Assembly: GCF_937926365.1 (NCBI RefSeq)
Contig: NZ_CALAOH010000250.1
Coordinates: 1-64,000, forward strand
Direction: 5' to 3'
Source: an uncultured Azohydromonas sp.
GTDB taxonomy: Bacteria; Pseudomonadota; Gammaproteobacteria; Burkholderiales; Burkholderiaceae_C
DNA length: 64,000 nucleotides
Both the position numbers and the translations under genes were made by a program. Below, piece after piece: positions 1-9,050 of this stretch. Below the pieces are notes generated by a model, which made no database searches, was not told where the DNA came from, and saw only the letters and a program-made list of their open reading frames with translations. Numbering within the stretch: position 1 is the stretch's first letter; every line of letters starts with the position of its first letter.

Positions 1-1120
1 GGCCAGCGCCTGGGCCCTCAGGGCTTGGACGTCACGGCCGGCTTGCTCGAAGAGCGCATCTTCGACTGGGTCGGCCGCGAGCGGTTGAGCCTGAACGACG
101 TATGTCGGCGGTTGAAGAGCGAGGCCATTGCCAGCCCGCGCGGCAAGAGCTGGTGGGACCGCACCACCGTATGGGGCCTGTTGAAGAACCCCGCCTATCG
201 CGGTCAAGCGGCCTTCGGCAAGACCCACGCTGATACTCTGCGCCCGAGGTTGCGTGAGCAACGAGGGAGAACTATCACTCCACGCTCAGGTCGCTCGACA
301 TACGACGTTCCGGCCAGCCAATGGCTGACAATCCCGGTGCCAGCCCTGGTGAGCGAGGCGTTGTTTGACGCCGTGCAGGTGCAGCTTGAAGAGAACCGCC
401 AACGCGCTCGAAGCGGCCAGCGGGGAGTGAAGTACCTGCTGCAGGGCTTGATCGTGTGCGCCTGCTGTGGCTATGCCTACTACGGCAAGGCCATCAGTCC
501 CAGTGCCCGCAAGCACCACACGCGGAATTATGCTTACTATCGTTGTATTGGCAACGATGTCTACCGCTTTGGTGGACATCGCTTGTGTCAGAACAAGCAG
601 CTACGTACCGATAGGCTGGAGCAAGCGGTTTGGGGTGAAGTGTGCCGTCTGTTGGAAGATCCCCGCCGCGTGGTGGGCGAGTACCAGCGACGGCTGGACG
701 CGGTGCAGGCGCCACCCGGACAAGCTGATGCCGCCGTGCTGGAGCGTCAGATGGCCAAGGTGCAGCAAGGCATCGCACGCCTGATCGATGGGTACGCCGA
801 GGGTTACCTCGACAAGACCGAAGCCGAGCCCCGCATTCGCCGCTTCAAGGAGCGACTGCACACGCTCGAAGTACAGGCCGAACAGGCGCGGACCCAGGCT
901 CGCCTGGAGGCCGACTTGCAGCTCGTTATCGGTCGGCTGGAGGAGTTCAGCGCCCAGGTCAGCGACGGGTTGGAGCAACTTGACTGGCATGGTCGACGGG
1001 ACCTCATCCGCACGTTGGTCAAGCGTGTGGAGATCGAACCCGAGCGCGTCCGGGTCGTCTTCCGCGTCGATGAAGACCCGCCCCCGCCAGGGCCGGGCTC
1101 AGTTTTGCAACGTTGTTGCC
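1..1120 (+). pseudogene. Large serine recombinase, C-terminal part (5' cut by window, 3' end overwritten)
   Basis: The frame is open from base 1, so the catalytic resolvase domain lies outside the window. What remains shows a recombinase domain (motif WWDRTTVWGLLKNPAYRG near bases 160-200). A recombinase zinc-ribbon region follows, with CACCGYAYYG near base 460 and a later YYRC...LCQNKQ. A long charged coiled-coil segment comes next, then a conserved-looking LVKRVEIEPERVRVVFRV near 1015-1070. Such proteins cut and join DNA in integrative elements and large transposons. After about base 1120 the frame runs on to 1383, but only as the antisense of a reverse-transcriptase gene, so the true C terminus appears to be lost or replaced at the junction. 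Family call is firm; whether it is functional is doubtful. Confidence 0.8.
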
Positions 1121-1935
1121 GGAGTGATGACACCCCCTTGCGGGGTGCCACGGTTGGTGTCGCGCGCCACTGTCGTGCGGATCTCTCCGCCGTCGTCGGC
1201 ACGTTCAACCACCGGTGCATCAAGCCACTGGCGGATCACGGCCAGTACCGTCCCGTCGGCAACCCGCCGTGCAACGCAGCGCAGCAGGTCCCCGTGCGGG
1301 ATCGTGTTGAAGTAGTCCGAGAGATCGGCGTCCACCACCTCGCGCGCACCACGCTCGGCAATGCCGAAGTGGATGCGGCGTAGTGCCATCTTGGCGTCCA
1401 TGCCTTCGCGGAAGCCGTACTGCCAGGGGAACAGGTCTTCATCGAAGACCGGTCCGAGAACCAGCAGCACCGCCATTTGCGCGACACGGTCGCGGATGGT
1501 CGGAATGCCCAGCGGGCGCTTCCCGCCGTTTGCCTTGGGAATCCATACACGCCGCAGGGGCGCGCACCGGTACTGCTTGGTACGCAGCTCCTGCCGTAGT
1601 CTTTGCAGCCAGGCCTCCAGCCCCTGTTCCTCGATGCGCTCGAAGGTCTGGCCATCTACTCCCGGCGCGCCGCGGTTGGCGCGGCAGCGTCGATACACTT
1701 CGGACAGGACGTCTTCGCGGCACACCTTGTCCCACAAGCTGTAGAACCGGTAGGCTGCTTCGCTCTTGGCTTTCACCTGCAACGCACTCTGCAGGGTTCG
1801 AACCGAATCAGGCAGGGTTAGTAGGCTCGCGCCAATCCCTGGGCTCTTCCCACTTTGTACGTTCGCCTCGGAACAGGGGGCCTTCGCTCCACCAGCGTTA
1901 CCCGGCTTCATCACTACTACGCCCCCATCCGCCAT
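1099..1935 (-). pseudogene. Group II intron reverse transcriptase/maturase, 3'-truncated
   Basis: The 278-residue product begins with a typical intron-encoded RT N terminus (FYSLWDKVCREDVL, then YRRCRANRGAPGVDG). It has finger/palm blocks including IPKANGGKRPLGIPTIRDRV and ends in the block GTPQGGVI. It then breaks off into unrelated residues. The catalytic YADD block, the maturase X domain and any endonuclease domain are absent, so it cannot be an active RT. The break near base 1120 coincides with the end of the serine recombinase homology on the other strand. Group II RTs normally run 420-600 residues, so roughly half is missing. Confidence 0.88.
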
Positions 1936-2333
1936 CCGCAGCGGCCGACTCCACCCCTCACGAGGTCGTCGTTGATCAACTGCCGGTCAATCACCACCAC
2001 GGACTTCCCTTGTTGCACGATCGATCTGTACCCATGCGTGCTGCCACCACTACCCCGGTGGACGCGGCGCCTGCTCTTCACGCTCGCTTCGGCGCCGCCG
2101 ACGGCCTTCCCCGTTTGTATGGCGGGTCGGCATCCACGATGACTTTTCGAGGCCTGCTCAGTGTTCACTCACGTTGCGGCCCGCATGGCCTGCTGGCCTC
2201 CTACGAGGCCTTTTCAAGCAGTGCTTCAGCCCATTCGTTACCTCCTGGACCGCTCCTTGTGCTTCCGGCCGGAGCGCGAGTTGGCCGGGTCGGGCTTTCA
2301 CCGACGGATCAACCGTGCCTTTGCAAGGCACAC
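1120..2333 (-). mobile_element. Truncated group II intron (5' end intact, 3' end lost)
   Basis: Read on the minus strand, the element begins at 2333 with GTGTGCC, matching the GUGYG 5' consensus of group II introns. An immediate hairpin-forming stretch follows (arms at 2315-2321 and 2325-2331 on the plus strand). Just outside the boundary, the plus-strand frame resumes as an IS66-type transposase (TNHLER...). This is what one expects if the intron inserted antisense into that transposase gene. Bases 1936-2333 would hold the 5' structured RNA. Domains V/VI and the 3' exon junction are missing. The boundary call rests on the GTGTG motif plus the resumption of transposase homology and is inference. 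Confidence 0.65.
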
Positions 2334-2614
2334 ATACGAACCATCTGGAAAGATCGTTGCGCCCGGTACCGCTAGGTCGCCGGAATTGGTTGTTCTGCTG
2401 GACCGAGGTCGGGGCTCAACACGCCGGCATCGTGCAAAGCCTCATCGTGACGTGCCGGCTGCACGGCATCGACCCGTACACCGACCTCGTGGACGTGCTG
2501 CAGCGCGTGGGCCAGCATCCGGCCGCACGCGTGGCCGAGCTCACGCCACGGCTGTGGAAGCAGCACTTCGCAGCCAACCCGCTGCGCTCGACCTTGCACG
2601 GCCTGACCGTTTAG
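2334..2614 (+). pseudogene. IS66-family transposase (TnpC), C-terminal remnant
   Basis: The frame from 2334 to the stop at 2614 reads TNHLERSLRPVPLGRRNW, then LFCWTEVGA, IVQSLIVTCRLHGIDPY and VGQHPAARV. This is the characteristic C-terminal end of IS66-type transposases. About 92 residues remain of a protein normally near 500. The upstream part is separated or lost through the group II intron described at 1120-2333. No terminal inverted repeat was identified. Confidence 0.85.
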
Positions 2615-3429
2615 GCAAGAACGCCGCCGGGCGAGCGCTTACAGCGAAGAGGCCCGCCCCTGTCGCCAAGAAAGCGGCCGCGAAGAAGGTACCGCAACCG
2701 GTGGCTGCGGCCACTTTCCGCACGAAGATCGATCTGGCGAGCCTCGCGGTCGGCGCCAAGACGGTCAAGCAGCTCGCCCGCGCGGTGGGCAAGCTGGCGC
2801 AGACGCTCTCCAGGATGGACGAGAGCGGTGCCGTGCGGCTGGAGCAGCCCGTGAGGGCCAAGGGCGCGCACCTGGCCACGACTGACGCCAAGGCCGCCAA
2901 GCGCTTCGGCATGGAAGAAGGCCGTGCCCCGCGCGGTGCCAAGACCGCTGCACCGGCGGCCAAGAAGCGAGCTGGTGCCACGCAAGCGGCTACGACGCCT
3001 GCGCCCGCGAAGAAGGCGGCTGGCAAGAAGGCCGCTGCGAAGAAGACGCGCGCCCAGGCCACCCCTGCGGATGAGGCTCCCGCAGCTGAAGCCGTCGACG
3101 TCACCGTGACGGCCAAGCGTGCAGCCCGAAAGGCCTCAGCCAAGAAAGCGCCGGCCAGGAAGGCTGCGGCGAGGAAGACACGCGCCCAGGCTGCGGCGGC
3201 TGATGCTGTGCCGAAGGCCGAGGCGGCCGATACCGCGGCGCCGGCCGCGAAGAAGGCAGCTGCCAGGAAAGCGCCCGCCAAGAAGGCTGCAGGCAAGAAG
3301 GCACCGCGCAGGACGAGTGCCGCCAGCGGCTCGAACGAGCCCGTGCGTGCTGCGAACGAAGTGTCCGCCGTGGCTCCCGAAGCGCCGCCGGCCACCGACA
3401 CGCCGGTCGCCGAGGCCACCGTGTCCTGA
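2611..3429 (+). pseudogene. Lys/Ala-rich histone-H1-like protein, 5' end lost
   Basis: The open frame carries three blocks rich in AAKKA, PAKKA and KAAARK motifs (about 2640-2690, 2935-3060 and 3115-3310). This resembles bacterial H1-like nucleoid proteins, which bind DNA through a disordered basic tail. Between the first two blocks is a folded-looking stretch of about 75 residues (IDLASLAVGAKTVKQLARAV onward) that could be a small helical DNA-binding domain. The tail after the last block is acidic and proline-rich. The frame is open through the transposase remnant without its own start; a GTG at 2701 is the first plausible restart. The repeats AGKKA, RKAAARKTRAQA and KKTRAQA recur, suggesting internal duplication. 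Probably a gene whose start was removed by the IS66 insertion. Confidence 0.5.
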
Positions 3430-3545
3430 TACTGCAACGGCGAGGGAAGCACCCTACCCCCGGCCTTGCCGGCTTTGCGGTATCCGGCGCAGGGCCTTCC
3501 ATGCACTGGCCGTCCAAGCCACCAACGAAGGAGGAGCATCTCGGC

Positions 3546-3878
3546 ATGGCCATGGAGGAAAGCAGCATGAGACAGCTGCGCGTGACCATTCCAGACGGCG
3601 TCGAATTCGCGGACCTGTGCCTGTCGCGCGACGCGGAAGATGGATTGCTGCGCTTCAGGATGGCGCCCATCGAGGCCATCTGCGAGGCCAGTGAGCTGGA
3701 CCTCGACGCACTCGTGCAAGGCCCACGGCCGCTGGTGGGGCTGCTGATCGCCGCCTGGTACGAGACCCACCTCGCGCGAGGCGGCGCACCGGATCCGGTC
3801 CAGGAGGACCTCCTGGAAGAAGCACGGCTTCAGATGGAGCACGGCGGCGGCTTCACGTACCCGCCGGGACATGCCTGA
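3546..3878 (+). CDS. Hypothetical protein, 110 aa
   Basis: A small acidic soluble protein with no family I recognise. The start at 3546 is chosen because an AAGGAGGA ribosome site lies about 10 bases before it; another ATG at 3567 also has an upstream GAGGAAA. The sequence has a hydrophobic helix-like centre (LVGLLIAAWYETHLARGG) and an amphipathic acidic C-terminal half (PVQEDLLEEARLQMEHGGG). It reads like a short accessory protein of a mobile or integrated region, in line with the debris upstream. Function unknown. Confidence 0.5.
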   Translation: MAMEESSMRQLRVTIPDGVEFADLCLSRDAEDGLLRFRMAPIEAICEASELDLDALVQGPRPLVGLLIAAWYETHLARGGAPDPVQEDLLEEARLQMEHGGGFTYPPGHA

Positions 3879-3969
3879 ACTCGAAGCAGGAACCATCGGC
3901 CGCAGACCACGCACGCCCTCGAGCGGGTGTGGCGGTGCTGAAACAACGGCTCAAGCCCGGCCCGCATGA

Positions 3970-4452
3970 ATGGCAAAGTTCAGGGCCATGTCTTCGATGC
4001 CCGATCAGCAGCCCTCACGGCTGCTCCAGACCTTCTACGACCGACTGTCCCGCCGCTATGGTGCGCCGGGGGTGTGCTTGCGCGACTTTCCCGGCCGCTG
4101 GCTGGTGTTCCGCACCGCGGACCTGGCAGCCGGCCTGGAACGCGCGGTCATTGATGTCGAGCTCCCAGAGCACGACATGGCCGAAGAGCTCGCGGAAATG
4201 GAGTCCAGGGCGCAATTCGCTGTCGGCGAAGGCGACGACGCGACCCTGGTGCTGATGTACCTGGCCAGACGGCTGCGGCCGGGTCACGACCCACATGCCG
4301 CGCCTGCAACGACGTTTCTCTCCATCACGGTGTGGAGCCTGGCGCACGCCACGGCGCTGACCGGCCGCATCGAGCTCGACGAAGCGGGCACGCCGATTCG
4401 GATCGGGGCGCCCGATGCCCTGCCCCGTTCGGGAAACCAGCGCGCCTGCTGA
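3970..4452 (+). CDS. Hypothetical protein, 160 aa
   Basis: A soluble protein without a recognised domain. It starts with a helix-rich stretch (SRLLQTFYDRLSRRYG), has an acidic middle (VIDVELPEHDMAEELAEMES) and a hydrophobic segment near residues 118-135. ATGs at 3966, 3970, 3988 and 3997 are all possible starts and none has a clear ribosome site. It follows the 110-aa hypothetical gene in the same direction with a 91-base gap. Reading frame length and codon bias suit a gene, but nothing indicates its function. Confidence 0.45.
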   Translation: MAKFRAMSSMPDQQPSRLLQTFYDRLSRRYGAPGVCLRDFPGRWLVFRTADLAAGLERAVIDVELPEHDMAEELAEMESRAQFAVGEGDDATLVLMYLARRLRPGHDPHAAPATTFLSITVWSLAHATALTGRIELDEAGTPIRIGAPDALPRSGNQRAC

Positions 4453-4763
4453 CATGCCCGGCTCCAGCGGGCGCTTGAGTGCCATCGCTTCCGACGACCG
4501 TCCAGCTTGTGCCAAGCGTTCGTGCAACGGCGACGCCGACTTCAACGGTGCTCAGCGCCGAGCCGGGCAGTGACGGTGTGCCGAGGGCCAGCAGAACGCG
4601 ACGAGGATGCCGGTGCCGCAAAATGCCCTGCGCGTCGTGCTGGAGGTGCGTTCGCATCGGCCAGCACGTCCTTGGAGAAACCATGCGACCGCGATGTCAG
4701 AATCACACGGTCATCCCATTCTGTGCAAACAACCCATGAACCGTATAGGCGCCAGCACCATGG
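4453..4763. other. No gene seen
   Basis: About 310 bases between a hypothetical gene and the SWIB terminator. Short open frames here have no ribosome sites and no protein-like sequence. Nothing structured was recognised. Confidence 0.5.
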
Positions 4764-4789
4764 AAAAAGCCCCGCGTCGCGGGGCTTTC
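4764..4789 (-). terminator. Rho-independent terminator of the SWIB gene
   Basis: A hairpin AAAGCCCCGCG-TCG-CGGGGCTTT with an 11-base stem. On the minus strand it is followed by a run of T, so it fits as the terminator of the SWIB gene that ends at 4874 on that strand. It could also stop weak plus-strand transcription. Confidence 0.8.
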
Positions 4790-4873
4790 ACATTGGAGCC
4801 TTGATGCTGCCGGTGTATCCCTGGCATCTCAAGCTCCTGCCGGCTTGGACCGGCTTTGCGGCGCGCCGCAGGT

Positions 4874-5137
4874 TCAGGACAGGTGTTTGCTGACCAGCCC
4901 CGTCATCTCGAACATCGTCACCTCGTCCTTGCCCATGACGGCCTTGAGCGCGCCGTCGCACAGGATGTTGCGCTTGTTCGCCGGGTTCTGCAGGTTGTGC
5001 TGCTTGATGTAGTCCCACAGGCGCTTGGTGGCTTCGGTGCGGGGCAGCGGCTCGGCGCCGATGATGGCGGCCAGTTCAGGGCTGGGCTTCAAGGCCTTCA
5101 TGAAAGCACTGCTTTTCTGGGGTTTGGTCTCGGCCAA
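4874..5137 (-). CDS. SWIB/MDM2-domain protein, 87 aa
   Basis: A small basic protein consisting almost entirely of one SWIB domain: FMKALKPSPELAAIIGAEPL, then RTEATKRLWDYIKQHNLQ, NKRNILCDGALKAVMG and a final MFEMTGLVSKHL. SWIB folds are best known from eukaryotic chromatin remodelers and chlamydiae. Short free-standing versions are common in beta- and gammaproteobacteria, where they are thought to be nucleoid or topoisomerase-associated proteins. The start is a TTG with a GAGGA ribosome site about 8 bases upstream; no in-frame ATG is better placed. A strong terminator follows at 4764-4789, so the gene appears monocistronic. Confidence 0.9.
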   Translation of the reverse strand: MAETKPQKSSAFMKALKPSPELAAIIGAEPLPRTEATKRLWDYIKQHNLQNPANKRNILCDGALKAVMGKDEVTMFEMTGLVSKHLS

Positions 5138-5428
5138 GTGGAATCCTCATAAACAACGGGGTGGGCAGCATAACGCCATCAAGGAATCCGGACCTACCGC
5201 CAAGGTCACGGCAGTTCAGCGTCGCGGCTCGTGGCGCGGCATTGCCCGCATGGCGCAAGCAGCCTGGATACCCGCCGTTGAGCTTTCATCTAAACTGGGA
5301 CTGAACGGCTCCCGTCCATCGGGTCAAAGGGCGTCGGTGTACGCATGCAGCCATGCGGCAGTCCCTACGCTGGCGCTCGACGTCCTCTTCACGAGCCATC
5401 CGCCTGCGGCCAACACGCGACCTCAGCC

Positions 5429-7159
5429 ATGGCGCGGAACCCGATCGACAGCGAGCCTGTCCGACGTGCTCAGGGTTGCGACAGCGGTCGCAACCGCTGG
5501 CTTGACGAATACTTGGTGGAGCATCACTTGGCAAAGCCCAATTGGCAACCGAAGCAGCGTGACGGCAACCGCGGTCGTGGCCGTGACTACCCTGACTCGC
5601 CCCGGGATAACGTCATTTTTCACCCGTCGTCGAACAGACGGCCCGATCGGCCGCGGCAAGACAACGCCAAGCCCGCGGTCGCCAAGCAAGGTGTGAAGGG
5701 CGCCTTGCGGGCTGCGAACCTGCGACTGCTGCTGGAAAACGCGCCCGTGCCGGAAGCCATGGCGCTGGTGGCCGAGGTGCCCCTGGAGCGCCTTGAAGCC
5801 ATGTCCCAGGGCGCACTCTGCCCTGACGAGACAGCCTTCCATATCGAGCGCACCCTGAAGCTGCCCGGCAAATGGCTCGATGGCCTCAACAAGGAGGTGC
5901 CTGCGCGCACGCTGCATCTGTTGAAGAACCCGGATCAAGCACAGCTGCTGGATGACGAGGAGCTCGACGAGGATTCCACGACTGTCATGCCGGTGGTGAG
6001 CACTGCCTCCGGGCAGCCCACGTCGGAAGGCTCTGTCGTTTCTCAAGCAGCGCCCGCCCCGGCGAAGACTGCTGCTCATGCGCTACAGGTCCAGGAGGCC
6101 GCTGGTGACGCCACAGCCGCCGTGAATTTCGCTCTCAGGGCAGCGAGCAACGAAGGAAGTGAAGAAGCGCCGACAGGAGGACCGGCTGTTGAGGCCGACA
6201 AGGCGCTTGCTGCGCCTGAAAGCGCGCAAGCCGCTGGCAAGCGTGCCGCTGCAGCGCCAAGGCGAACGGCTGCCGCTGCCGAAGTGCAGTTGCATTTGTC
6301 CGAATTGGCCTCCCCCTTGCAACCTGGTGCGAAAGACCTCCTCCCCATGGCAACTCCCGAAGTGCGCAAGCAGAACCTGGCCGTGTTGCTGCAGGGCAAG
6401 GGCGCCAAGAGCGCGCTGGCCCGCCTGCTGCACGCCAAGCCGCCGTACGTGTCAGCCATGCTCAGCGGGCGCAAGGCCCTGGACCAGGAGCTGTGCCGTG
6501 AAATGGCCCGGGTGCTGGGCTTGCCCGCCAACTGGTTCGAGGCTCCTCGCACGGCCGCTGACATTCCGGCGTCCACGCTTGAGCGTCTTGCGCCCTTGCG
6601 GGGGGCAGCCACCGACGCCAACACCGCACCGAGCAGCGACACGGCTGAAGTCCCCTTGGCCGTAACCGATTCGAGCGGGCCGAGTGCCGGGCAGACGGAC
6701 GCCGCTGAAGATGATGGCGCCTCCCACGCTGCCCCCATTAAGCAGACACGACGGCGCGCCCAAGGCGCCCAACAGCCCATCGAACCCACTGATCTCGTCG
6801 AGGCATCCACCAGCGCGGGTACCACCGCTGCGCCCCAGGCCGAGCTGTTGGTGCCGGTTGCGCCTGAAGCTCAGCCCGCGGCGCAAGCGCCTGCGCCCGC
6901 CTTGCGTACCGAGGTCATTGCGCCTGCTGCACTGGCGCCAGTTGCGGCACCGGCTGAGGCCCCGGCACCTGTGGATACTTATCAGGCCACGCTGCGAGCT
7001 GCTGACTTCACGCCGGTGTATTCACAGCCCTTGGTCATCGAAGGCGGCCTGGCGCCCATCACGGAAGCGCTCATCAAGATCCTGGTGCTCAAGGCCAGGC
7101 AAGGCGCGCTGTCGGAAGACAAGGCCTTCGAGCTGCTGGGAGAGCTGCGCTTGCTCTGA
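5429..7159 (+). CDS. Double-HTH, Ala/Pro-linker protein, 576 aa
   Basis: The N terminus is rich in Arg, Asn and Gly and likely disordered. Two compact helical domains follow. The first (about residues 90-175) contains ALRAANLRLLLENAPVPEAM with a following LERLEAMSQG and LKLPGKWLDGL. The second (about 305-385) contains VRKQNLAVLLQGKGAKSALA and YVSAMLSGRKALDQELCREM, then LGLPANWFE. Both look like XRE/Cro-type helix-turn-helix folds and resemble each other, especially the LP.(K/N)W motif. Long Ala/Pro/Thr-rich linkers separate them. A conserved-looking C-terminal domain (ITEALIKILVLKARQG) ends the protein. The ATG at 5429 is preferred because upstream residues look random; no strong ribosome site is visible. 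Probably a DNA-binding protein; role unknown. Confidence 0.7.
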   Translation: MARNPIDSEPVRRAQGCDSGRNRWLDEYLVEHHLAKPNWQPKQRDGNRGRGRDYPDSPRDNVIFHPSSNRRPDRPRQDNAKPAVAKQGVKGALRAANLRLLLENAPVPEAMALVAEVPLERLEAMSQGALCPDETAFHIERTLKLPGKWLDGLNKEVPARTLHLLKNPDQAQLLDDEELDEDSTTVMPVVSTASGQPTSEGSVVSQAAPAPAKTAAHALQVQEAAGDATAAVNFALRAASNEGSEEAPTGGPAVEADKALAAPESAQAAGKRAAAAPRRTAAAAEVQLHLSELASPLQPGAKDLLPMATPEVRKQNLAVLLQGKGAKSALARLLHAKPPYVSAMLSGRKALDQELCREMARVLGLPANWFEAPRTAADIPASTLERLAPLRGAATDANTAPSSDTAEVPLAVTDSSGPSAGQTDAAEDDGASHAAPIKQTRRRAQGAQQPIEPTDLVEASTSAGTTAAPQAELLVPVAPEAQPAAQAPAPALRTEVIAPAALAPVAAPAEAPAPVDTYQATLRAADFTPVYSQPLVIEGGLAPITEALIKILVLKARQGALSEDKAFELLGELRLL

Positions 7160-7715
7160 GCCACCGGCGTTGCGCCAACAACCCAGTGCCGGCGGACCGC
7201 AGGCTTGGCCGGGATACGGCGATGGTTGAAGCGTCGGCATCCTGGCTGTCAGCCGGATTCGAGCAAGCCGCTGAAACCGCCGTGGCGGGTGCTCGACATG
7301 CATGGCGTGCCACAGCTGCGCTGATTCCGGCGCGCCGTCCGTTTCGAACCATCGACCCACGTAGACGCAGGCCACGCTGGGCGTTTGCAACGACCGAGGT
7401 TCAGTGTGACCGGGCAGCCCACTGCATCACGCGACGGCGTGCCGCAAGGAGGCGCTGGACGCGCATTGAACGAAGAGCCGGGCGTTGCGGCCATCACGGC
7501 CGGGAACTGGACCGGCTCGGCGTTGCTTTTCCGCGCAGGAGCAGCCTGCCATGTGAAGCCGGTGCACTGCAGTTGCCGCGCACCTTCGTGCTGGGCCAGG
7601 CGCTCATCCGCCGCCGAGGCACTGGACGCCGAATGGACCTCCGTCTGCAAGACTTGGGCCAACTCATACAATACTTGTCCCTCAACGACTCATGGCGCCT
7701 GTAGCGGCGCCCTCC
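7160..7715. other. Gap without a supported gene
   Basis: About 550 bases between the double-HTH gene and the CorC-type gene. Open frames on both strands are Arg/Ala-rich, lack ribosome sites and look like chance frames in high-GC DNA. A TACAAT hexamer near 7664 could be the -10 element of a promoter for the downstream gene. Confidence 0.4.
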
Positions 7716-9050
7716 ATGGAAGTCTTCATACTCATCGCCCTCATCGTGCTCAACGGCCTGTTTGCCATGTCCGAGATCGCTCTCGTGACCGCCCGCAAGG
7801 CCAGGCTGCAGAAGCTCATCGATGAGGGCGACAGCGCCGCCGCCGCGGCCGTCAAGCTCGGCGAAGACCCGACCCGGTTTCTCTCGACGATCCAGATTGG
7901 CATCACGTCCATCGGCGTGCTCAACGGCATCGTGGGCGAGGCTTCCCTGGCGCAGCCGCTGGCCGCCTGGCTCAGCGATCTGGGTGCTCCCGAGCCCTAC
8001 GCAGGCTACGGTGCCACGGGCTTGGTGGTGGTGCTCATCACCTACTTCTCCATCGTCGTGGGCGAGCTCGTTCCCAAGCGCCTGGGCCAGTCGCATCCCG
8101 AGACGCTGGCGCGGCTGGTGGCGCGGCCCATCGACTTCCTGGCGCTGGCCACCAAGCCCTTCGTGAAGCTGCTCACCGTCTCGACCCAGGGTTTCCTGAA
8201 GCTGCTGGGCGTGAAGGACGGCAACAACCATGCGGTCACTGAAGAGGAGATCCATGCGGTGCTCGCCGAGGGCACGAGCGCGGGCGTCATCGAGTCGCAC
8301 GAGCACACCATGGTGCGCAACGTGTTCCGGCTTGACGACCGGCAGATCGGCTCGCTGATGGTGCCGCGCGCCGACGTCGTGGCCCTGGACGTTGATGACC
8401 CTTTCGAGGTGCACCTTGCGCTCATCGAGCAGTCGGACCACGCACGCTTTCCCGTCGTCAAGGGCGGGTTCGACCAGCTGCTGGGCGTGATCAATGCCCG
8501 GCAGTGGCTGTCGCGCGCGCTGCAAGGCGGCTCACGCAGCCTGTCGGAGCAGCCGCTGAAGGCGCCGCTGTACGTGCCCGAGACCGTCACCGGGATGGAG
8601 CTGCTCGACAACTTCCGCGACTCGGACGTGCAGATGGCCTTCGTCATCGACGAGTACGGCCAGATCCAGGGCATCGTCACGCTGCAGGACCTCATCGAGG
8701 CCATCACGGGCGAGTTCCAGCCGCGCGACCCGGCCACCTCCTGGGCCATGCAGCGCGAGGACGGCTCGTGGCTGCTCGACGGGCACATCCCCGTGCCCGA
8801 GCTCAAGGACCGGCTGGGACTCGACGCGGTACCCGAGGAGGAGCGCGGCCGCTACCACACCCTGAGCGGCATGCTCATGCTGATGACGGGCCGCTTGCCC
8901 AGCCTGGGCGACTCCGTGGAGTGGGAGGGCTGGCACTTCGAGATCGTGGACATGGATGACAAGGTCATCGACAAGGTGCTCGCCTGCCGGCTGCCGCAGG
9001 CGACTGCCGAAGCTGCGCCCGACGAGGCGGTAGATCGAAAAGCTGCCTGA
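7716..9050 (+). CDS. HlyC/CorC (CNNM/TlyC) family membrane protein with CBS pair
   Basis: 444 residues in the usual three-part order. An N-terminal CNNM/DUF21 membrane domain (about 1-190) has VFILIALIVLNGLFAMSEIA, FLSTIQIGITSIGVLNGIVG and a VVVLITYFSIVVGELVPKRL helix. A CBS pair (about 205-330) has MVPRADVVALDVDD and MAFVIDEYGQIQGIVTLQDL. A C-terminal CorC_HlyC domain (about 345-430) has DGSWLLDGHIPVPELKDRLG. The family is linked to Mg2+/Co2+ handling, and the name haemolysin is historical. The start at MEVFIL (7716) matches family N termini better than the ATG eight codons upstream. Confidence 0.92.
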   Translation: MEVFILIALIVLNGLFAMSEIALVTARKARLQKLIDEGDSAAAAAVKLGEDPTRFLSTIQIGITSIGVLNGIVGEASLAQPLAAWLSDLGAPEPYAGYGATGLVVVLITYFSIVVGELVPKRLGQSHPETLARLVARPIDFLALATKPFVKLLTVSTQGFLKLLGVKDGNNHAVTEEEIHAVLAEGTSAGVIESHEHTMVRNVFRLDDRQIGSLMVPRADVVALDVDDPFEVHLALIEQSDHARFPVVKGGFDQLLGVINARQWLSRALQGGSRSLSEQPLKAPLYVPETVTGMELLDNFRDSDVQMAFVIDEYGQIQGIVTLQDLIEAITGEFQPRDPATSWAMQREDGSWLLDGHIPVPELKDRLGLDAVPEEERGRYHTLSGMLMLMTGRLPSLGDSVEWEGWHFEIVDMDDKVIDKVLACRLPQATAEAAPDEAVDRKAA

